Source: Deinococcus frigens DSM 12807
GTDB lineage: Bacteria; Deinococcota; Deinococci; Deinococcales; Deinococcaceae
Length of the DNA stretch: 64,000 nt
Reading direction: 5' to 3'
Assembly (NCBI RefSeq): GCF_000701425.1
Contig: NZ_JNIW01000004.1
Location: 61,040 to 125,039 of the forward strand
Part shown: in pieces, positions 39,434-48,464 of the stretch
How the letters are laid out: each line of letters opens with the position of its first letter
How positions within the stretch are numbered: position 1 is the first letter of the stretch
Notes under the pieces: model-generated
The model's database searches: none
Told to the model about the DNA's origin: nothing
The model's input: only the letters and a program-made list of their open reading frames with translations
Position numbers and translations under genes: made by a program

Positions 39434-41803
39434 ATGACTGGAAAGTTCTTTCCCTTGACGCTGGGCTGCACCGCCCTCCTGCTGGCCGCCTGCTCGCAGA
39501 CGCCCGCCCCCACGCAGGGCAGCAGCGAGAATCTGCCCGCTGGCAGCCCTTACGCGAACGGCCAGCAGTACCCCTGGAGTGATCGGCTGGACGCCCCCGG
39601 TGCCAATCCCTACGCAGACGGGCGCACCTACGACTGGGCCTCGCCCAGCGCCGCGTCCGGTCTGAACGCACAGGCGCTGAACGCTGGCCAGAACTACCTG
39701 TCGGACCTGCAATGGACCTCGGCCACCAATGGCTGGGGGCCGGTGGAGCGGGACCGCAGCAACGGCGAGCAGGATGTCCGGGACGGCACCACACTCAGGG
39801 TCGGCGGGCGCGTCTTTGCCAAGGGGCTGGGCGTCCACGCCAACTCCGAGATCAGGTACGCGCTGGGTGGGCAATGCAACACCTTCAGCGCGTTCGTAGG
39901 CATCGATGAGGAGGTCCGCAAGCTGGGCAGCGCGCAGTTCAAGGTCTTCGGGGACGGCAGGCTGCTGTTTGACAGCGGGGTGCGGCGCGGCTCTGACCTG
40001 AGCCTTCCGGTGGACGTCAGCGTGGCCGGAGTCAGGGAATTGAGATTGTCGGTCTCAGGCGGCGACAACAACTATTACGATCACGCCGACTGGGGCGAGG
40101 CGGCGGTGTACTGCGCGGCGGCCCAGCCGGTGGGCAACGTGTTCCTGAGCGACCTGCCCTACGTCTCGGCCCGCAACGGCTGGGGTCCGGTGGAGTTTGA
40201 TAAGAGTAACGGCGAGCAGAGCCAGTTCGACGGCAGGCCGCTGACCATCGGCGGGCAGGTCTTTGCCAGGGGGCTGGGCGTGCATTCCTCGTCCACCACC
40301 CGCTCTGAAATTAAATATGACCTGGACGGCAAATGCGTCACCCTCACGGCCAAAGTGGGCATCGACGACGAGGTAGGAAAGCGGGGCAGCGTGGTGTTCC
40401 GGGTGCTGGAAGACGATCCACAATTTCTGGATGGCCGGGAACTGTACAACAGCGGCGTGGTGCGCGGCGGCGAGGCGGCCAGGAGCATCACGGTCAATGT
40501 GAAGGACGTCAGGATACTCAGGTTGCAAGTCAGCGACGCGGGCGACAACATGAACTTCGATCACGCCGACTGGGCCGATCCCCAGTTGACCTGCATCCTG
40601 CCCGCGCAGGACAGGCAGCCCGGCACCCTTGATCCCAGCTTCGGCAGCGGGGGCCGTGCCAACGCGGGCGGCGTGGACGTGGTGGCCGAGGACGGCGGCG
40701 CGGTGGCCGTGCTGGACAGCAATTTCAAGATCACGCGTCTGTCGCCCTCCGGCGCGGTGCTGGCCCAGGGTGCGGGGATGCCGAACGGCGTCGCCCATGC
40801 CCTGGCCCGGCAGGCCGACGGCAGGCTGGTCGTGGTGGGCCAGATCAGCGGCGAGATGGCCGCCGCGCGCTACCTGCCCAACCTGACGCTAGACCCCAGT
40901 TTCGGCGTGGGCGGCGTGGTCTGGTTGCCGCTGAGCGAGGCCGGCTCACCCTCCAGCCCGGAGACTGGCTCGGCAGCCAGGGACGTGGTGGTTCAACCGG
41001 ACGGCAAGATTGTGCTGGGAGGGTACGCTGTGCGGTCGTTTGCCTCCCCTGTCTCGCAGTCCACGGCCCTGGACTTTGCATTGGTCCGTTTGCAAAGCAG
41101 CGGGGTGCCTGACTCTGGGTTCGGGCAAGGCGGCAAGGTCTTCACCGCGCTGGAGACCCTGCCCGCTTTCAGCTCCTCTTCCTACCAGAATGACGACATC
41201 TACGGCCTTGCCCTTCAGTCCGACGGCAAGATCGTGGCGGCGGGGCTGTCCGAAAATGCCGGCTCCGGCCCCGCGATTCTGGCCCGCTACCTGCCTACCG
41301 GGCAGCTCGACTCCTCGTTTTCCGGCGACGGTATTGCGCTGGGCGGCGACAGCGGGTACGCCGTCTTCCGCACTGTCGCTGTCCAGCCGGACGGGCAGAT
41401 CGTCGCGGGTGGGGCAGACGCGCGGTTTTTCACCTCTCCGTTCCTCCAGAAGTTCAGTTCGGATGGAACCGGTGGGCCGAGCGTCAAATTCCAGTTCAAC
41501 CCCGCCGAGGAGCCGGAGTTCTCCCAGACCATCGTGGATACCCTGGCTTTACAGGACGGCGGCGGCGTGATCGTGGGCGGCCACTCTGTTGGCCTGAACA
41601 GCGCCAACACCTATATTGCCCGTTTCTCCTCTGCACTGGTGCAGGACACCTCGTTCGGCCTCTTTCCCGGTGGCAATGTCCGCGTCGGCACAGGCTCAAT
41701 CATCTCGCTGATCAAGAGCGCCGACGGCAAGATCGTTGCGACCACCGCTTCACGAACCATTGACGGCGTGCAGGGCCAGGGCACCTACCGTCTGTTCCGC
41801 TGA
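39434..41803 (+). CDS. Lipoprotein with two NPCBM domains and delta-60 repeats
   Basis: 789 residues. Signal peptide with lipobox LLLAAC. Two short YANGQQYPW / YADGRTYDW motifs follow, then two NPCBM carbohydrate-binding-like domains (about 90-205 and 225-385), each with NGWGPVE...SNGEQ and GLGVH. The remaining 400 residues carry delta-60 repeats ((L/V)Q(P/S)DGKIV(A/L)GG), predicted beta-propeller-like. Surface-anchored glycan- or matrix-binding is plausible. A shorter paralogue follows at 42079. ATG 39434 gives the signal peptide; AT-rich DNA upstream (39330-39400) likely holds the promoter. Confidence 0.85.
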   Translation: MTGKFFPLTLGCTALLLAACSQTPAPTQGSSENLPAGSPYANGQQYPWSDRLDAPGANPYADGRTYDWASPSAASGLNAQALNAGQNYLSDLQWTSATNGWGPVERDRSNGEQDVRDGTTLRVGGRVFAKGLGVHANSEIRYALGGQCNTFSAFVGIDEEVRKLGSAQFKVFGDGRLLFDSGVRRGSDLSLPVDVSVAGVRELRLSVSGGDNNYYDHADWGEAAVYCAAAQPVGNVFLSDLPYVSARNGWGPVEFDKSNGEQSQFDGRPLTIGGQVFARGLGVHSSSTTRSEIKYDLDGKCVTLTAKVGIDDEVGKRGSVVFRVLEDDPQFLDGRELYNSGVVRGGEAARSITVNVKDVRILRLQVSDAGDNMNFDHADWADPQLTCILPAQDRQPGTLDPSFGSGGRANAGGVDVVAEDGGAVAVLDSNFKITRLSPSGAVLAQGAGMPNGVAHALARQADGRLVVVGQISGEMAAARYLPNLTLDPSFGVGGVVWLPLSEAGSPSSPETGSAARDVVVQPDGKIVLGGYAVRSFASPVSQSTALDFALVRLQSSGVPDSGFGQGGKVFTALETLPAFSSSSYQNDDIYGLALQSDGKIVAAGLSENAGSGPAILARYLPTGQLDSSFSGDGIALGGDSGYAVFRTVAVQPDGQIVAGGADARFFTSPFLQKFSSDGTGGPSVKFQFNPAEEPEFSQTIVDTLALQDGGGVIVGGHSVGLNSANTYIARFSSALVQDTSFGLFPGGNVRVGTGSIISLIKSADGKIVATTASRTIDGVQGQGTYRLFR

Positions 41804-41838
41804 CGCGCCGGATTGACTTTACAAATTGCTTCATTGAC

Positions 41839-41873
41839 GAACCGTCCGGGTGGCTTTCCCGGACGGTTCTTTG
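41839..41873 (+). terminator. Terminator of the NPCBM lipoprotein gene
   Basis: GAACCGTCCGGG and CCCGGACGGTTC pair perfectly, followed by TTTGCTG. Confidence 0.75.
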
Positions 41874-42078
41874 CTGTCATGAGCCGGCGAGAGTGAGGCG
41901 ATGCGTTTGCTGTTCAAAACAGTTCCTCTACAGGCTGTGGACCGCCCCCAGGCTCAGGCGTCTCCAACTTTAATCGCTGTTTCTTCATCTTTTCTGGAGA
42001 TACGATTCTGCACCTGGAAGTCCGCCTGACAGCTCGGCGTAGCGCTGTCACGCCTTCTCGTTCGGCTGGAGAATCTTG

Positions 42079-42837
42079 ATGTCGATTTCCCTTTTTCCGC
42101 TGCTGCTCGGCCCCGTTGCCCTGTTGCTGGTCGCCTATTCGCCGGGCAATGGCACGCCGGACCACACCTTCGGCAGCGGCGGCGTCGTCACCACCCCGCT
42201 GAATGCGCTGTTGGCGGGCGGCGACGCTTCCACGGACAAGCTGTACGGCCTGGCCTTGCAACCGGACGGCAAGATTGTGGTGGCCGGTGAGGCCCAGTAC
42301 GACGCCAACCGCTACAGTGCCGTAGTGGCGCGCTACCTCGAGACGGGCGCTCTGGACCCGGCCTTCGCGCGGGGCGGAATCGGCCTGGGCGGCCTGGGAG
42401 AGCGCAGCACCTTCCACTCGGTGGCCCTGGAGAGGGACGGCACCATCATTCTTGGCGGCGGCACCGGGCGCTTTTTCGCCAGTGCCCTGCTCCAGCGGTT
42501 CAGTCCGGACGGCGTGGTTGGGGCAGGCGTCCGGTTTCAGCCCAGGGTGCCGCAAGGCGCACAACTGTACCAGACGGTCATCACCGGCCTGCTGCCCCAG
42601 CCGGACGGCAGCGTCGTGCTGGGCAGCTACGCGGGCGACACCACCTACGTCGCGCGCTTCAGTGCAGATCTGGGCCAGGACCTGACCTTCGGGGCCGCGC
42701 CGCAGGGCAACGTGCAGATCGGGTCCGGCCCGCTGATCGCCCTGACCCAGGACGCCGGGCACAAGATCATCGCCACGACGGCGCAGTTCACGCCTACGGG
42801 TGTGGAGGGCGAGAGGACCGTGCGCCTGTTCCCCTGA
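42079..42837 (+). CDS. Secreted delta-60 repeat protein, paralogue
   Basis: 252 residues. Hydrophobic N-terminus (SISLFPLLLGPVALLLVAYS) forms a signal peptide without a lipobox. Repeats such as LYGLALQPDGKIVVAGE and SVALERDGTIILGGG align with the last about 250 residues of the upstream lipoprotein, including the terminal GKIVATT / HKIIATT and YRLF / VRLF endings. This is a tandem, truncated duplication that lacks the NPCBM domains. ATG 42079 has GGAGAA upstream. A hairpin follows. Confidence 0.8.
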   Translation: MSISLFPLLLGPVALLLVAYSPGNGTPDHTFGSGGVVTTPLNALLAGGDASTDKLYGLALQPDGKIVVAGEAQYDANRYSAVVARYLETGALDPAFARGGIGLGGLGERSTFHSVALERDGTIILGGGTGRFFASALLQRFSPDGVVGAGVRFQPRVPQGAQLYQTVITGLLPQPDGSVVLGSYAGDTTYVARFSADLGQDLTFGAAPQGNVQIGSGPLIALTQDAGHKIIATTAQFTPTGVEGERTVRLFP

Positions 42838-42861
42838 CGCTCCGAAGATCGGTTTTGCTCG

Positions 42862-42891
42862 GGTGGCGGCCATTCCACAGGGGCCGCCACC
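42862..42891 (+). terminator. Hairpin after the delta-60 paralogue
   Basis: GGTGGCGGCC and GGCCGCCACC form a perfect 10-bp stem around a 10-nt loop; no clear T-run. Confidence 0.5.
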
Positions 42892-42972
42892 AGAGCTGTA
42901 TGCATTCTCGACGCTGATCTCGGCGGTAATTACCACGTTCCACACGCTGTTCTTAACGCCCGATGCAAGGAT

Positions 42973-43001
42973 TTGACACCCGCTGCATCCCACGCTATAT
43001 T
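42973..43001 (+). promoter_or_regulatory. Consensus sigma-70 promoter
   Basis: Perfect TTGACA (42973-42978), 17-bp spacer and TATATT (42996-43001), the best promoter in the window. Transcription would start near 43008, immediately before the hairpin at 43012. Confidence 0.7.
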
Positions 43002-43011
43002 TAGCCCATCA

Positions 43012-43036
43012 CCGTCCGAGAGGGCGGATTTTTTTG
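43012..43036 (+). terminator. Promoter-proximal hairpin with T7
   Basis: CCGTCC-GAGA-GGGCGG stem, one base, then seven T. It lies at the very start of the transcript from the promoter at 42973-43001, so would end it after about 30 nt unless relieved. Confidence 0.55.
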
Positions 43037-43122
43037 GTCTGGCACGTTCTGGCCCGCTTTTCGGGTGGAGAGGCAGGTTGAACGGTCCGCCTCTCTGGTC
43101 TCGATTGCTCTAGGCTGCGCGC

Positions 43123-43512
43123 ATGCTCAAGCATGTGTCGTTCGTCACTGCCGATCTGGACGCCGCACTGGCCTTCTACGGGCGGCTGGGCGGCGTGACC
43201 GAGAAGAACCTGACCACCCCGGAAGGCCACCGGCGCGGCGTGGTGCGCCTGGGTGAAAGTGGGGGGGGCCGCCTCCAGTTTTTCCAGATTGCGGGCGAGT
43301 CGCCGCGCCCGCACCCCCACTGGGCCGAACATATCGCGCTGCACGTGACGGGCCTGCGCGCCCTGCTGCCGCAGTTGCGGGCGGCGGGGATGGTGGTCAG
43401 CCGGGACCTGGCCCCCAGCCCCGGCGGGCGCGACATGGCCTTTGTGCTGGACCCGGACGGGCGGCAGGTAGAACTGCTGGAAACCGTCGTGCTGGATCCT
43501 GGAACGGGCTGA
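43123..43512 (+). CDS. VOC/glyoxalase-fold protein
   Basis: 129 residues with a VOC fold: MLKHVSFVTADLDAALAFYG, HIALHVTGLRALLPQL, FVLDPDGRQVELLET. Likely metal ligands are His4, His70-74 region and Glu in VELLE. Small single-domain members are glyoxalase- or thiol-transferase-like resistance enzymes; specificity unknown. Leaderless: TAGGCT at 43111-43116, 6 nt before ATG. Its stop abuts the stop of the convergent GGDEF gene. Confidence 0.85.
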   Translation: MLKHVSFVTADLDAALAFYGRLGGVTEKNLTTPEGHRRGVVRLGESGGGRLQFFQIAGESPRPHPHWAEHIALHVTGLRALLPQLRAAGMVVSRDLAPSPGGRDMAFVLDPDGRQVELLETVVLDPGTG

Positions 43513-44553
43513 TCAGCGCACCGCGTTGCGGCCCCCGTTCTTGGCCTGGTACATTGCCTGATCGGCGCGCCCGAACAGTTGGTTGGGGGTGTCGTTAGTG
43601 CCCTGGTAGGACGCCACTCCGAAACTGGCGGTGATGTTCAGGTCCGCCAGCGGCTGATCGCTGATTTCCCGGCGCAGCCGTTCGGCGATGATCAGGGCCT
43701 CGGGTCTGGCCAGCTCCGGCAGCAGCACGATAAATTCCTCGCCGCCCCAGCGGCCCACCAGGCCGCCGCCGCCCACCGTGCGCCTGAGCCGTTTGGCGAC
43801 TGCCCGCAGCACGTCGTCGCCAGTGGCGTGGCCGTGCTGATCGTTGACGCTCTTGAAGTGGTCAATATCGGTCACGATCACGCTCATGGGGGTGTTATTT
43901 TTCCGGGAATCGTCCATCGCCCGTTCCAGTTCCTCCTCGATTGCGCCGCGCCCGTAGACCGCAGTCAGGGCGTCCTGCCGGGCCGCCCGGAGCCTGCCCT
44001 GGTCCTGCTCGTGGGTCAGCAGGTTGCCCTCGATAAAGGTCATGACCAGATACGAGACGTAGGCGGTAATCGCCAGGATCATGCAGACCGTCAGCCAATC
44101 GGCCAGTTGCGCCCCCGTGAGCGGTCCGCGCAGCGTCAGCGAAACCAGGATGGTCAGCAGGCTCAGCACGTTGACCCCCAGCCCCCAGCGCGATCCAAGC
44201 AGCAGAAAGGAGACCAGCACGTTGACGCTCTGCCACAAGAACAGTTGCAGCACGCTCAGATCGGTGTCCAGCAGGCGCGGGATTTCCAGGGCCAGGGCCA
44301 GCAGGCAGCCGCCGTAGGCCACCAGATATACCGTGCGGATCTCCTGCGGCCACCGCCACACGGCCAGACAGGCGAGGCCAGTCAGCAGCGTGAGCCCGAA
44401 CCTCGGCGTCTGGACAGCCTGTGCAAGGGAGACGGGCGGATCGACCAGCGCCCCCAGCAGCAGGTACACGACGTAGGTCAGGCTGGCAGCGTACAGCGCG
44501 TACTGCTGACTCCTGAGCAGACGGTGTTGAAGTGTGCTTTCGCGGCTGACCAT
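43513..44553 (-). CDS. Membrane diguanylate cyclase (GGDEF)
   Basis: 346 residues. Six or so TM segments over residues 20-190 form a membrane sensor; a short helix (QDQGRLRAARQDALTAVYGR) links to a GGDEF domain with active-site RWGGEEF and the usual DIDHFKSVND metal-binding motif. The product-inhibition I-site (RxxD before GGEEF) is not seen: the sequence before it is RTVGGGGLVG. It makes c-di-GMP. ATG 44553 begins the TM region sensibly; upstream extension is not membrane-like. Confidence 0.9.
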   Translation of the reverse strand: MVSRESTLQHRLLRSQQYALYAASLTYVVYLLLGALVDPPVSLAQAVQTPRFGLTLLTGLACLAVWRWPQEIRTVYLVAYGGCLLALALEIPRLLDTDLSVLQLFLWQSVNVLVSFLLLGSRWGLGVNVLSLLTILVSLTLRGPLTGAQLADWLTVCMILAITAYVSYLVMTFIEGNLLTHEQDQGRLRAARQDALTAVYGRGAIEEELERAMDDSRKNNTPMSVIVTDIDHFKSVNDQHGHATGDDVLRAVAKRLRRTVGGGGLVGRWGGEEFIVLLPELARPEALIIAERLRREISDQPLADLNITASFGVASYQGTNDTPNQLFGRADQAMYQAKNGGRNAVR

Positions 44554-44930
44554 GACCCTGGGGGCAGTTTGTGTGGTCAAGCATAACAAGAAGGTTGCAG
44601 GGCCGGCGCGTGGCTCTGGCCTCAGCTTCCTGTCCCCTATGCGGCACTGTGGCCCGCGTGGTCGCCCCGGCCCGTCAGGAACGCCGGACCATACCCAGCG
44701 CGCGGCGGGCAGGGTGAGCAGATGGGCGGCCATCGGCACGGTCGCAGGCGACTGCTGTGGCCCGGCCCTGAATCAGTTCAACCACGCGGGCCAGGGCAGA
44801 ACGGCCCCCAGCCCGGTGGGTTGATCTGAAGTTGGCTGGAGCGTCCGACACGCAGAAAGTGTCTGGCTGCTTCGGCTGAAACGCCTCTGGCGCTGCCTGG
44901 CGCGGTCCGAGCCGAAAGTGACGTGACTGA

Positions 44931-44960
44931 ATCGAGCCAAGCCGGATCGAGCCAAGCCGG
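44931..44960. repeat. Exact 15-bp tandem repeat
   Basis: ATCGAGCCAAGCCGG twice in perfect tandem, with a degenerate third part following and GATCGAGCC again at 44971. Confidence 0.75.
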
Positions 44961-44974
44961 ATCAAACAAAGATC

Positions 44975-45006
44975 GAGCCGCCGAAAGCCTGTGGTTCCGG
45001 CGGCTC
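44975..45006 (-). terminator. Terminator of ndk
   Basis: GAGCCGCCG...CGGCGGCTC stem, on the reverse strand followed by GATCTTTGTTTG. About 17 bp after the ndk stop. Confidence 0.65.
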
Positions 45007-45022
45007 TCCTGATGGCCTGACC

Positions 45023-45439
45023 TCAGTCCAGCAGTTCGCCCGCCGCGAAGAACAGGCCCAGTTCGCGCTCAGCGCTCTCGGCGCTGTCGCTGCCGTGGGT
45101 CACGTTCTCGCCGGTGGTGGTGGCAAAGTCGGCGCGGATGGTGCCGGGGGCGGCGTTGGCCGGGTTGGTGGCCCCCATCATGGCCCGCCAGCCCGCGACG
45201 GCCTCGTTGCCTTCCAGCGCCATGGCCACCACGGGGCCGCCGGTGATGAAGTCCACCAGTTCGCCGAAGAAGGGGCGCTCCCTGTGTTCGCTGTAGTGCG
45301 TCTCGGCGGTCTGGCGCGAGATCACCATCTGCTTGAGGCCCACCACGCGGTAGCCCTTGCGGGCGATGCGGGCGAGGAGTTCGGGGGTCAGGCCACGGCG
45401 CACGCCGTCGGGTTTGATCATTGCAAAAGTCCGTTCCAT
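45023..45439 (-). CDS. ndk: Nucleoside diphosphate kinase
   Basis: 138 residues, full-length Ndk. [46 protein letters not shown], and the phosphohistidine His115 in ENVTHGSDS. Equilibrates NTP and dNTP pools, relevant to DNA repair synthesis. ATG 45439 is the family start. A TATGCT motif lies 10 nt upstream, so a near-leaderless mRNA is likely. Divergent from the ABC permease genes. Confidence 0.97.
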   Translation of the reverse strand: MERTFAMIKPDGVRRGLTPELLARIARKGYRVVGLKQMVISRQTAETHYSEHRERPFFGELVDFITGGPVVAMALEGNEAVAGWRAMMGATNPANAAPGTIRADFATTTGENVTHGSDSAESAERELGLFFAAGELLD

Positions 45440-45552
45440 AGCGCCAGCGAGCATAGCAAAAAGGCGGGGGTCCGCCGCGCTCCGGTTTCTACGGGCGCGG
45501 GCAGGCATGGGGCGTGAACCCCGTAGCTGTTTTTGGCCCGTACAATACCCGC

Positions 45553-47532
45553 GTGACCCACAACACCCAATCTCGTCCATCCGGGGATGCGTCGCGCGTC
45601 GCGCTGATTGCGTGCGCGGTGGCCGCCGCTGGCATGCTGCTGTTTCCGCTGGCCGCGCTGGGCCGGGGCTTCAGCGCCGACGCCGTGCTGCTGCACCTGA
45701 GCGGCTCGGTGCTGAACCTCGCCAACAACCAGCAGGCCCCGCAGGCCGATCCCGGCAACGCGCTGGCGCTGGGCTGGGCCACGCTGGCCATGATCGCCGT
45801 GACCCTGATCGGGGCCGTGCGGCGCGCGGGCTGGTTCTGGATCACTGGCCTGCTGGCCACCGTGCTGGCGGTGACCGCCGTGCTGGTGCTGGACAATGGG
45901 CTGGCCGCCCAGATCGAGCGGGTGGCCGCCGACACCAGCCTGCGCGCTGGAACGCGGCGGCAACTGCGCAACTTCTACGACGGCGGCGGCATGAACCTGG
46001 GGTTGTTTCTGCCCCTGCTGGCCGGGCTGATCGCGGCAGGAGCGGGTCTGAGCGCGCGGCCCTGGGTGATGGACCGGTTCAACCGTCTGCGCGGGCTGCT
46101 GGTGCCGGTCTCGGCCATCACGCTGGCGGTGCTGGTGGGCGCGGTGGTGGTGCTGATGGTGCAGCCCAGCGTGAATCCCACGGACCAAGCATTAACTTTG
46201 TGGCAGGGCTGGCTGGCCAAGAGCGACGTGGTGTATTTCGTGTACTCCACGCTGTTTGCGCCGGTCACCCGCCTGTCGCCGCTGCTGTCCAGTCTCAAGC
46301 TGGCCACTCCGCTGATCTTTACCGGCCTGAGTGTGGCCTTCGCCTTCCGCACCGGGCTGTTCAACATCGGCGCGCCGGGGCAACTGACCATGGGGGCCAT
46401 CGGCGCGATGTTGATGGGCGTGTACGGCCCCCCCAGCCTGGGCTGGGCGCTGCTGCCGCTGTCGGTGCTGGCGGCGGCGGCGGGGGGGGCGCTGTGGGGC
46501 GCGATTCCGGGCCTGCTGAAAGCCCGCTTCGGCTCCAGCGAGGTCATCAACACTATCATGCTCAATTACGTGGCCTCGGCGGTGTTCATCTTCATGATCG
46601 GCAGTGAGACCTTCGCGTTTCTGGGCAAGGAGTACCCCCTGCCCTTCAAGGCCCCCGGCTTCGAGGCCAAGAGCCAGGAACTGCAACCCACCGCCCAACT
46701 CCCCACCCTGCTGGACCTGTTCAACGTCGGCCCGGTGGGCGGCGGCTACGTCCTGAGCATCGGGATCGTGGTGGCGCTGATCGCCCTGCTGATCGCGCGG
46801 TTTCTGCTCAGAGCCGTCAAGAACGGTGGGCTGATCGCCGTCGTGATCGCCGTCGTGGCGGGCGCGCTGACGTGGCGCATCGGACTTCCGGCGAACGTGA
46901 ACGGCAGCCAGCTCAACGCGTCTTTTTTAATCGCGCTGGTCTGCGTGGCGCTGTTCGGCACGCTGATGTGGCGCACGGCCACCGGCTACGCGCTGCGGGC
47001 GGTGGGCCTGTCTCCCCGCGCCGCGGAATACGGCGGCATCAGCGTGGCGCGTGGGACCATCCTGGCCATGACGCTGGCGGGGATGTTCGCCGGTCTGGCA
47101 GGCACGCATTACGTCAACGGCGGCGCGCTGGACGAGTACCGCCTGAAGGGCAACATGCCCGTCAACGTGGGCTTCGACGGCATCGCCGTGGCCCTGATGG
47201 GGCAGAACACGCCCACCGGGGTGGTGCTGGCCAGCCTGCTGTTCGGGACGGTGGACACCGGCGGCGTGGACGTGGACCAGCAATTGGAGGCCGTGAACAA
47301 GGACATTGTGACCGTGCTCAAGGCACTGATCGTGCTGTTCATCGCCGCTGGGGGCTTTCTGAGCCGACGACTGGTGGACCCGCCGCCGCCGCAACTGGTG
47401 GCCGCCACCGACAGAACCGGGACCGACGAGGGCGGCAGGCTCTCGCCCGGCGTAGCGGCGCAGCAGGCCGGGACGCCCAACCCCAACGTCGGACAGAGCA
47501 GCGAAGAGAACACCCGCGAAGGGGGCAAATAA
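45553..47532 (+). CDS. ABC transporter permease (nucleoside/BmpC-type, BPD_transp_2)
   Basis: 659 residues, longer than the typical 350: the N-terminal 190 residues bear extra TM segments, the core permease is about 225-610 ([67 protein letters not shown]), and the C-terminal tail is charged and cytoplasmic. This matches the YufP/NupP-like permeases for nucleosides. GTG 45553 is preferred: TACAAT at 45541-45546 lies 6 nt before it, a leaderless start. TAATG overlap with the second permease. Confidence 0.88.
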   Translation: MTHNTQSRPSGDASRVALIACAVAAAGMLLFPLAALGRGFSADAVLLHLSGSVLNLANNQQAPQADPGNALALGWATLAMIAVTLIGAVRRAGWFWITGLLATVLAVTAVLVLDNGLAAQIERVAADTSLRAGTRRQLRNFYDGGGMNLGLFLPLLAGLIAAGAGLSARPWVMDRFNRLRGLLVPVSAITLAVLVGAVVVLMVQPSVNPTDQALTLWQGWLAKSDVVYFVYSTLFAPVTRLSPLLSSLKLATPLIFTGLSVAFAFRTGLFNIGAPGQLTMGAIGAMLMGVYGPPSLGWALLPLSVLAAAAGGALWGAIPGLLKARFGSSEVINTIMLNYVASAVFIFMIGSETFAFLGKEYPLPFKAPGFEAKSQELQPTAQLPTLLDLFNVGPVGGGYVLSIGIVVALIALLIARFLLRAVKNGGLIAVVIAVVAGALTWRIGLPANVNGSQLNASFLIALVCVALFGTLMWRTATGYALRAVGLSPRAAEYGGISVARGTILAMTLAGMFAGLAGTHYVNGGALDEYRLKGNMPVNVGFDGIAVALMGQNTPTGVVLASLLFGTVDTGGVDVDQQLEAVNKDIVTVLKALIVLFIAAGGFLSRRLVDPPPPQLVAATDRTGTDEGGRLSPGVAAQQAGTPNPNVGQSSEENTREGGK

Positions 47533-48446
47533 TGGACGGGCTGCTGGCGCAACTGATCACGGCGGCCTTTTTGGCCACCTTTATTCGCAGCCTGGTGCCG
47601 CTGCTGCTCACGGCCCTGGGCGGGCTGTTCAGCGAGCGCAGCGGCGTGGTGAACATCGCGCTGGATGGGCTGATCATCTTTGGCGCGCTGGGCGGGGCGG
47701 TGACCACCCTGCTGCTGCAACCCGCGCTGGGATCCGCCGCGCCATGGGCGGGCTGGGTGGGCGGGGCGCTGATCGGCGGGCTGATCGCCTGGATTCATGC
47801 GGTGGTCAGCATCAAGTACCGCGCCGATCAGGTGATCAGCGGCACGGCCATCAACCTGCTGGCAGCCGGGGTGCCCCCGGTTATCCTGACCGCGCTGTAT
47901 GACAGCTCCACCGAGAGTCCCAAAGTGGCCAACGCGCTGCCGCTGTGGGGCGTGGGCGAGCTGCGTTTCTCGCCCCCGGTGTATTTCGCGTTCCTGGCGG
48001 TGGCGGTTACCTGGTACGTGCTGTACCGCACGCCGTTTGGCCTGCGCCTGCGCGCCACCGGGGAGCAGCCCGGCGCGGCGGCCAGCATGGGCATCAACGT
48101 CAGGCGCATGCGCTACACCGCCGTGATCCTCTCCGGCGTGCTGGCGGGGACGGCGGGTGTGTTCCTGAGCATTGGCAACCTGGATTCCTATGTCCGCAAC
48201 ATCAGCGCGGGGGGCGGCTTCATCGCGCTGGCCGCGCTGATCTTCGGGCAGTGGAAGCCGCTGGGAGTGCTGGGCGCAACCGTGCTGTTCGGCTTTCTTC
48301 AGGCGCTGTCCATCGCGCTGGGCGGCGGTGACCTGCTGCCGCCGACGCTGGTGCAGGCGCTGCCGTACCTGATCACCATTCTGGCGCTGATCTTTACCGG
48401 GCGCAGCCGCGCGCCCAGGGCGCTGGGGCGGCCCTATGACGGGTAG
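47532..48446 (+). CDS. ABC transporter permease, second subunit (YufQ/NupQ-like)
   Basis: 304 residues with about eight TM segments, BPD_transp_2 family: LFSERSGVVNIALDGLIIFG, the EAA-like YADQVISGTAINLLAAGVP stretch, LRLRATGEQPGAAASMGI, and NISAGGGFIALAALIFGQWK. Forms a heterodimer with the upstream permease. Its ATG overlaps that stop codon (TAATG). The ATPase and the BmpA-type binding protein are not in this window. Confidence 0.9.
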   Translation: MDGLLAQLITAAFLATFIRSLVPLLLTALGGLFSERSGVVNIALDGLIIFGALGGAVTTLLLQPALGSAAPWAGWVGGALIGGLIAWIHAVVSIKYRADQVISGTAINLLAAGVPPVILTALYDSSTESPKVANALPLWGVGELRFSPPVYFAFLAVAVTWYVLYRTPFGLRLRATGEQPGAAASMGINVRRMRYTAVILSGVLAGTAGVFLSIGNLDSYVRNISAGGGFIALAALIFGQWKPLGVLGATVLFGFLQALSIALGGGDLLPPTLVQALPYLITILALIFTGRSRAPRALGRPYDG

Positions 48447-48464
48447 GACCCATAGGGCTTGAGG

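Larger units (their letters stand above)
44554..45022. other. 469-bp intergenic region with a short tandem repeat
   Basis: Between the cyclase start and the ndk stop. No ORF here has credible codon use. It contains an exact 15-bp tandem repeat (44931-44960) and the ndk terminator hairpin (44975-45006). Upstream of the GGDEF gene a TTATGCT motif (reverse strand, near 44580) may be its -10. Confidence 0.5.
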
